This document shows positions 13,932-17,063 of a DNA stretch of 17,063 bases, piece by piece. The stretch is from contig CAYWTM010000074.1 of the NCBI GenBank assembly GCA_964460185.1, forward strand, positions 1 through 17,063, read 5' to 3'. Both the position numbers and the translations under genes were made by a program. The notes below the pieces were generated by a model. The model made no database searches and was not told the origin of the DNA. It saw only the letters and a program-made list of their open reading frames with translations. Each line of letters begins with the position of its first letter. Within the stretch, counting starts at the first letter, position 1. This DNA comes from JAVJPJ01 sp040217295 (lineage in GTDB: Bacteria > Pseudomonadota > Alphaproteobacteria > Rhodobacterales > Rhodobacteraceae).

Positions 13932-14063
13932 TTATTTGCCCTTTTTCGCGTTGCCGATATCAAGCGGCTTGCCGGCGTTGGAGTTGGCGGTGGCGAGCAC
14001 CTTGACCTTTTCCTTCTTGGGTTTCTTGGTTTCGCGGTTGCCGCGGTTCTTTTCCTTGGACAT
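13932..14063 (-). CDS. small conserved basic protein (43 residues)
   Basis: A 43-codon gene, ATG at 14063 and TAA at 13932. The product starts MSKEKNRGNRETKKPKKEK, is very rich in Lys and Asn, and ends NAKKGK. GGAGGA lies six bases before the ATG, a strong ribosome site. The protein has no membrane segment and is probably disordered and nucleic-acid binding in character. I recall near-identical small proteins (MSKE.K.GNRE.KKPKKEK) as uncharacterised in many alphaproteobacteria, so this is likely a real gene despite its size. Its function is unknown. It is convergent with the cytochrome pair. Confidence 0.8.
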   Translation of the reverse strand: MSKEKNRGNRETKKPKKEKVKVLATANSNAGKPLDIGNAKKGK

Positions 14064-14697
14064 GTGGGGTCCTCCGTGCGTGGTTCCCCGTGGGGCACAA
14101 TGCCGGACGGGGCCGATGCTCAGGGTGCGATCAGGGTTGCCTGCGCGAGGGCAGGGCGATGATGTCCGGTGAGGGGGGGCGGATCTGAAAAGCCCCTGGC
14201 ACGAAGGTAAGGGTTTTGCGGTGAGCCGACAAGGGGAAGCCTTGGGGTGAGAGGCCGGACGGGCGATGACCTGCGCGGCATGCTCAGGTTTGAGCGTGTT
14301 TTGTAAGGTCCAGATATTGCGTTAAAAAGACTAAATTGTTTACGAAATGGAAACAATGGGAAGGGCCGAGCGCATCGTGAGTGCGATGGCTACCGGGCAG
14401 CGGGCCAGCGCGTGTCCGGGCGTGTGCTGTGCACGCGCGACCCTGCCGCAAAGAGCGAAGCACCGTGCGAGAGGCGCCCCGTCACGCCGGAGGCGTGCCG
14501 CCGATTGGCCGGCGTACCTTTGGTGCGTTTGCGGGTCCGGATGCTTGGGGCAGGGCGGGGAGGGGTTCGATCCGATCAGCGCCTTGGCGCGGCAATCGCT
14601 CCAGTGGAGTTGAGTGAGGGTCGGATGGGCGGGACCTCGGGTTGGCTGGCATAAAGCGCGCCGCTCCGCCGGTGCAGCGCCGTGCCGTAGTCAGGCG
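14064..14697. other. 634-base region without a convincing gene
   Basis: Several open frames cross this stretch, but their products are rich in Arg, Gly, Cys and Ala and resemble no protein; none has a good start. Seen are an inverted repeat ATTGTTT (14335-14341) / AAACAAT (14351-14357) in a short AT-rich patch, the hairpins CTCA-GGTT-TGAG near 14283 and CACGCC-GGA-GGCGTG near 14482-14497, and AGCGCC/GGCGCT (14676-14681, 14694-14699) at the end of the next gene. The left part is the leader of the 43-residue gene. The remainder may be decayed coding DNA or hold a small RNA; nothing proves either. Confidence 0.5.
14204..14232 (-). promoter_or_regulatory. possible promoter of the 43-residue protein gene
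   Basis: On the minus strand TTGTCG (14232-14227), a 17-base spacer and TACCTT (14209-14204) lie about 140 bases upstream of the ATG. Matches to sigma-70 hexamers are 4/6 and 3/6, so this is tentative. Confidence 0.25.
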
Positions 14698-15486
14698 CTA
14701 AGATCTGTGTTTCCACGCTGCTACTTTGTCTTGTATTTCCTTGTAGATTTTATCGGGCTTCGAGTAGCCTTTTTTCCCTGCATACTCGCGGGTCTTTTCA
14801 ATGAAGTCGTTGCATTCATCAACGGTCGAAACAATTGCTTGCTTGTAGTTTCTAACCACAACCTCTTCACACAGCGCCTGCGTATTTATTCCTACTGCGA
14901 TCGCCTCGTACTCGTTAAGCAATCGTTTTATGTGTCCATGTTTCTTCATTATTTCTTGTTGTTCTGAAGTCAAATCGCCGTTGTTTGGATCTATTTTTTC
15001 GTATTCCTCCGCAAGGTGTGCCATACGGGTGCTGCCCCTCCGGCATTCCAGATATGTCTGCGATGCGTCGATGAAATCTTTATCCCATCGTAGGTGCGAC
15101 ATGTAGTCGAAGGTGGCCCGTTTCTGGGCGATTGCTCGGTTGGCATTAATGGCCTGACGTGCAAGCAAAAGTGAAATTGCCGCAGAACACAAGATTGCAA
15201 GCGGACCGAGAAGATGCTCGTTCCGCTCTAGCCAATTTTGCGGGTTCAGATTCTCATCCCACTGTTCCAGAAGCGCAATGAGTTGCTCTGGAGATAGTGG
15301 TTCAGCGTGAACTGGAAGTGCGGCTATCAAGTATACCCCTGCAGCCGCAGTGGCGCTTAGCCACCATACCCTTCGCGAAGAAGGCGATTCATTGTAGTCT
15401 CCTTCAGTAAATTGCACATTTTGCTGTGACTCGTGTTCGATTTTTGGCCCATGGAGCAATGAAACATATAATGCTTGCAACCCCAT
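14698..15486 (-). CDS. membrane protein with DUF4760-like domain, probably acquired
   Basis: A 262-residue protein with two hydrophobic segments, at about 40-59 (WWLSATAAAGVYLIAALPV) and 92-110 (LLGPLAILCSAAISLLLAR). A cytosolic helical domain follows from about 115 to the end. The ATFDYMSHLRWDKDF start (124-138), the LLNEYEAIAVGIN motif (189-201) and the following helix VVVRNYKQAIVSTVDECNDFIEKTR are the pattern I associate with DUF4760, a family of unknown function. GC content and codon use (many A/T-ending codons such as TTT, AAT, GAA) are clearly lower than in all neighbours, which suggests horizontal transfer. ATG 15486 has AAGGA twelve bases upstream, a little far; a later start is possible. 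It lies downstream of parE on the same strand. The function is unknown. Confidence 0.75.
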   Translation of the reverse strand: MGLQALYVSLLHGPKIEHESQQNVQFTEGDYNESPSSRRVWWLSATAAAGVYLIAALPVHAEPLSPEQLIALLEQWDENLNPQNWLERNEHLLGPLAILCSAAISLLLARQAINANRAIAQKRATFDYMSHLRWDKDFIDASQTYLECRRGSTRMAHLAEEYEKIDPNNGDLTSEQQEIMKKHGHIKRLLNEYEAIAVGINTQALCEEVVVRNYKQAIVSTVDECNDFIEKTREYAGKKGYSKPDKIYKEIQDKVAAWKHRS

Positions 15487-15571
15487 GGTGCCAACGATTC
15501 CTTACAGAGATGTTACCCATTGTTACGTCCAAACAGGGACTTCCTGTAAGGCAATGAAATCACGTAATGAA
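15487..15571 (-). promoter_or_regulatory. short gap with inverted and direct repeats upstream of the DUF4760-like gene
   Basis: CCTTACAG (15500-15507) and CTGTAAGG (15544-15551) form an 8-bp perfect inverted repeat spanning most of the gap between parE and the low-GC gene. TGTTAC occurs twice in tandem at a 10-base interval (15511 and 15521). They could be an operator, a parE transcript-end structure, or the footprint of an insertion. No T-run terminator is visible. Confidence 0.35.
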
Positions 15572-17063
15572 TCATAGGTCAAGCTCCTCCACGAACCTCG
15601 CATTCTCCTGGATGTACTGAAAGCGCAATTCCGGTTTCTTGCCCATCAGGCGTTCCACCAAATCCCCGGTCTCGCCCGGGGCGTCCTCGTCGACCGACAC
15701 CCGGATCAGTTTCCGCGTCGCTGGGTTCATCGTGGTGTCCTTGAGGTCTTTCGCGTCCATCTCGCCAAGACCCTTGAAGCGGCTGACGTCGATCTTGCCC
15801 TTGCCGCCGATGCCCTTGGCCATCCATTCCTCTTTCTCCACCTCGTCCAGGCAATAGACGCGGCGCGCGCCTTGGGTCAGGCGGAACAGCGGCGGGCAGG
15901 CGAGGTAGAGGTGGCCCGCGTCGATCATCGGGCGCATCTGGGAAAAGAAGAAGGTCATCAGGAGGGCTGCGATATGGGCGCCGTCCACGTCCGCGTCGGT
16001 CATGATGATGACCTTGTCGTAGCGCAGATCCTCGATGTTGAACTTGGTGCCCATGCCCACGCCAAGCGCCTGGCACAGGTCGGAGATCTCGGCGTTCGAG
16101 GTCAGCTTGCCCGAGGCCGCGCCCAACACGTTGAGGATCTTGCCGCGCAAGGGCAGTAGCGCCTGGGTCTTGCGATCGCGCGCCATCTTGGCCGATCCGC
16201 CCGCGCTGTCGCCCTCGACGATGAACAATTCGGTGCCGTCGCGCGCGGATTGGGAGCAATCCACCAGCTTGCCGGGCAGGCGCAGTTTCTTGGTCGCGGA
16301 TTTGCGCGCGGTTTCCTTTTCGGCGCGGCGGCGCAGGCGTTCTTCGGCGCGCAGGACCAGGAAATCGAGGATCGCGCCGGCGTATTTCGTGTTGGCGGCC
16401 AGCCAGTTGTCGAAATGGTCGCGCACGGCGGCCTCGACCAGGCGGGCGGCCTCGGTGGTGGCGAGACGGTCCTTGGTCTGGCCGACGAATTCGGGTTCGG
16501 AAATGAAGCACGACACCAGCGCCGATCCGCCCGTCATCAGGTCGTCGCGGTTGATCTGGGCGGCCTTCTTGTTGCCGGCAAGCTCTCCGTAGGCCTTGAT
16601 GCCCTTGAGGATGGCGGCCCAGAACCCGGCCTCGTGCGTGCCGCCCTCGGGGGTGGGGACGGTGTTGCAATAGGATTGGATGAAGCCGTCGCGCGCGGGC
16701 GTCCAGTTGATCGCCCATTCGACCGATCCGGGCACGTGAAAGCGCGGCTGGAAATCCACCTTTCCGGCAAAGGGCGCCTCGGCATAGGTGGCGGCCCCGC
16801 CCAGGGTTTCGGCAAGGTAATCGGCCAGGCCGCCGGGAAAGTGGAACACGGCCTCGGTCGGGGTGTCGCCGTCGTCGATTTCGGTTTTCCAGCGGATCTC
16901 GACGCCGGAAAACAGGTAGGCCTTTGAGCGGACCATCTTCATCAGGCGCGCGGGTTTGAAGCGGTGCGTGCCAAAGATCTGTTCGTCGGCATGGAAGGTG
17001 ACGGAGGTGCCGCGCCGGTTGGCGACATGGCCCGCGGTGCGCACGGGGCCCTGCGGGATGCCG
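15572..17063 (-). CDS. parE: DNA topoisomerase IV subunit B, partial (N-terminus beyond right edge)
   Basis: This is the ATPase/TOPRIM subunit of the type II topoisomerase that unlinks daughter chromosomes; it works with ParC. About 496 C-terminal residues are visible; roughly 150, including most of the GHKL ATP-binding domain, are missing. The transducer domain begins with GIPQGPVRTAGHVANRRG. The TOPRIM domain carries EGDSAGGSA (near 16193-16218) and the metal-binding TDADVDGAH (near 15974-16000). SRFKGLGEMDAKDLKDTTMNP follows, and the protein ends in RFQYIQENARFVEELDL. The short C-terminus and the QGARRVYCLDEVEKEEW segment favour ParE over GyrB. Genomic neighbours give no further information. 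Confidence 0.94.
   Translation of the reverse strand, partial: GIPQGPVRTAGHVANRRGTSVTFHADEQIFGTHRFKPARLMKMVRSKAYLFSGVEIRWKTEIDDGDTPTEAVFHFPGGLADYLAETLGGAATYAEAPFAGKVDFQPRFHVPGSVEWAINWTPARDGFIQSYCNTVPTPEGGTHEAGFWAAILKGIKAYGELAGNKKAAQINRDDLMTGGSALVSCFISEPEFVGQTKDRLATTEAARLVEAAVRDHFDNWLAANTKYAGAILDFLVLRAEERLRRRAEKETARKSATKKLRLPGKLVDCSQSARDGTELFIVEGDSAGGSAKMARDRKTQALLPLRGKILNVLGAASGKLTSNAEISDLCQALGVGMGTKFNIEDLRYDKVIIMTDADVDGAHIAALLMTFFFSQMRPMIDAGHLYLACPPLFRLTQGARRVYCLDEVEKEEWMAKGIGGKGKIDVSRFKGLGEMDAKDLKDTTMNPATRKLIRVSVDEDAPGETGDLVERLMGKKPELRFQYIQENARFVEELDL

Noticed and set aside
14565..14575. GGTTCGATCC, the T-loop word of tRNA genes
   Set aside because: The flanking bases do not form the T-stem, and no anticodon arm or acceptor stem can be built.
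14347..14654. Three overlapping plus-strand frames of 78-88 codons
   Set aside because: Arg/Gly/Cys-rich products, no ribosome site, and three frames open together, as expected from GC-rich non-coding DNA.
14676..14699. AGCGCC/GGCGCT hairpin as terminator of the DUF4760-like gene
   Set aside because: Only six pairs with a 12-base loop and no T-run; it also overlaps the stop codon.

Overview
The window is GC-rich, densely packed bacterial DNA. Gene content and protein style point to an alphaproteobacterium of the Rhodobacteraceae, probably the Roseobacter group. Pointers are a complete-looking set of valine catabolic enzymes, strong GGAGG ribosome sites, a CtrA-type site, an FNR-type box and a 43-residue basic protein that I recall from alphaproteobacteria. 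The assignment rests on recognition, not on a search. No tRNA, rRNA, CRISPR array, transposase or prophage gene is visible.

Left part (1-6690), minus strand: distal valine degradation. A 3-hydroxyisobutyrate dehydrogenase (cut by the left edge), a 3-hydroxyisobutyryl-CoA hydrolase and an isobutyryl-CoA-type acyl-CoA dehydrogenase form a tight operon. A GCS2/YbdK-type carboxylate-amine ligase and a small STAS-like protein follow, and then methylmalonate-semialdehyde dehydrogenase (mmsA). The four catabolic enzymes convert isobutyryl-CoA to propionyl-CoA, except for the enoyl-CoA hydratase step, which is not in the window. A LysR-type regulator diverges from mmsA. TTGCAA-type motifs lie upstream of both mmsA and the acyl-CoA dehydrogenase. 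They resemble the site reported for the short-chain acyl-CoA regulator PccR. A TTAA-N7-TTAAC (CtrA) site lies upstream of the STAS-like gene.

Middle part (6690-11850), plus strand: the LysR regulator, a two-CBS-domain protein, coaD (coenzyme A synthesis), two tandem cyclophilins (one cytoplasmic, one with a signal peptide, overlapping by 8 bases), a rho-independent terminator, and an Uup-type ABC-F ATPase.

Right part (11845-17063): a YdcZ-type small membrane transporter, convergent with the ABC-F gene with interlocked stop codons, and a lipoprotein with a zinc-peptidase HExxH motif. A perfect FNR box divides the lipoprotein from two tandem secreted c-type cytochromes. Next come the 43-residue basic protein, a 634-base region without a convincing gene, a lower-GC membrane protein (DUF4760-like) that looks acquired, and the C-terminal three quarters of parE running off the right edge.

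No clearly new system is proven here. The best leads are the regulatory sites (FNR box, CtrA site, TTGCAA motifs), the paired paralogues (cytochromes and cyclophilins), and the low-GC gene beside parE.
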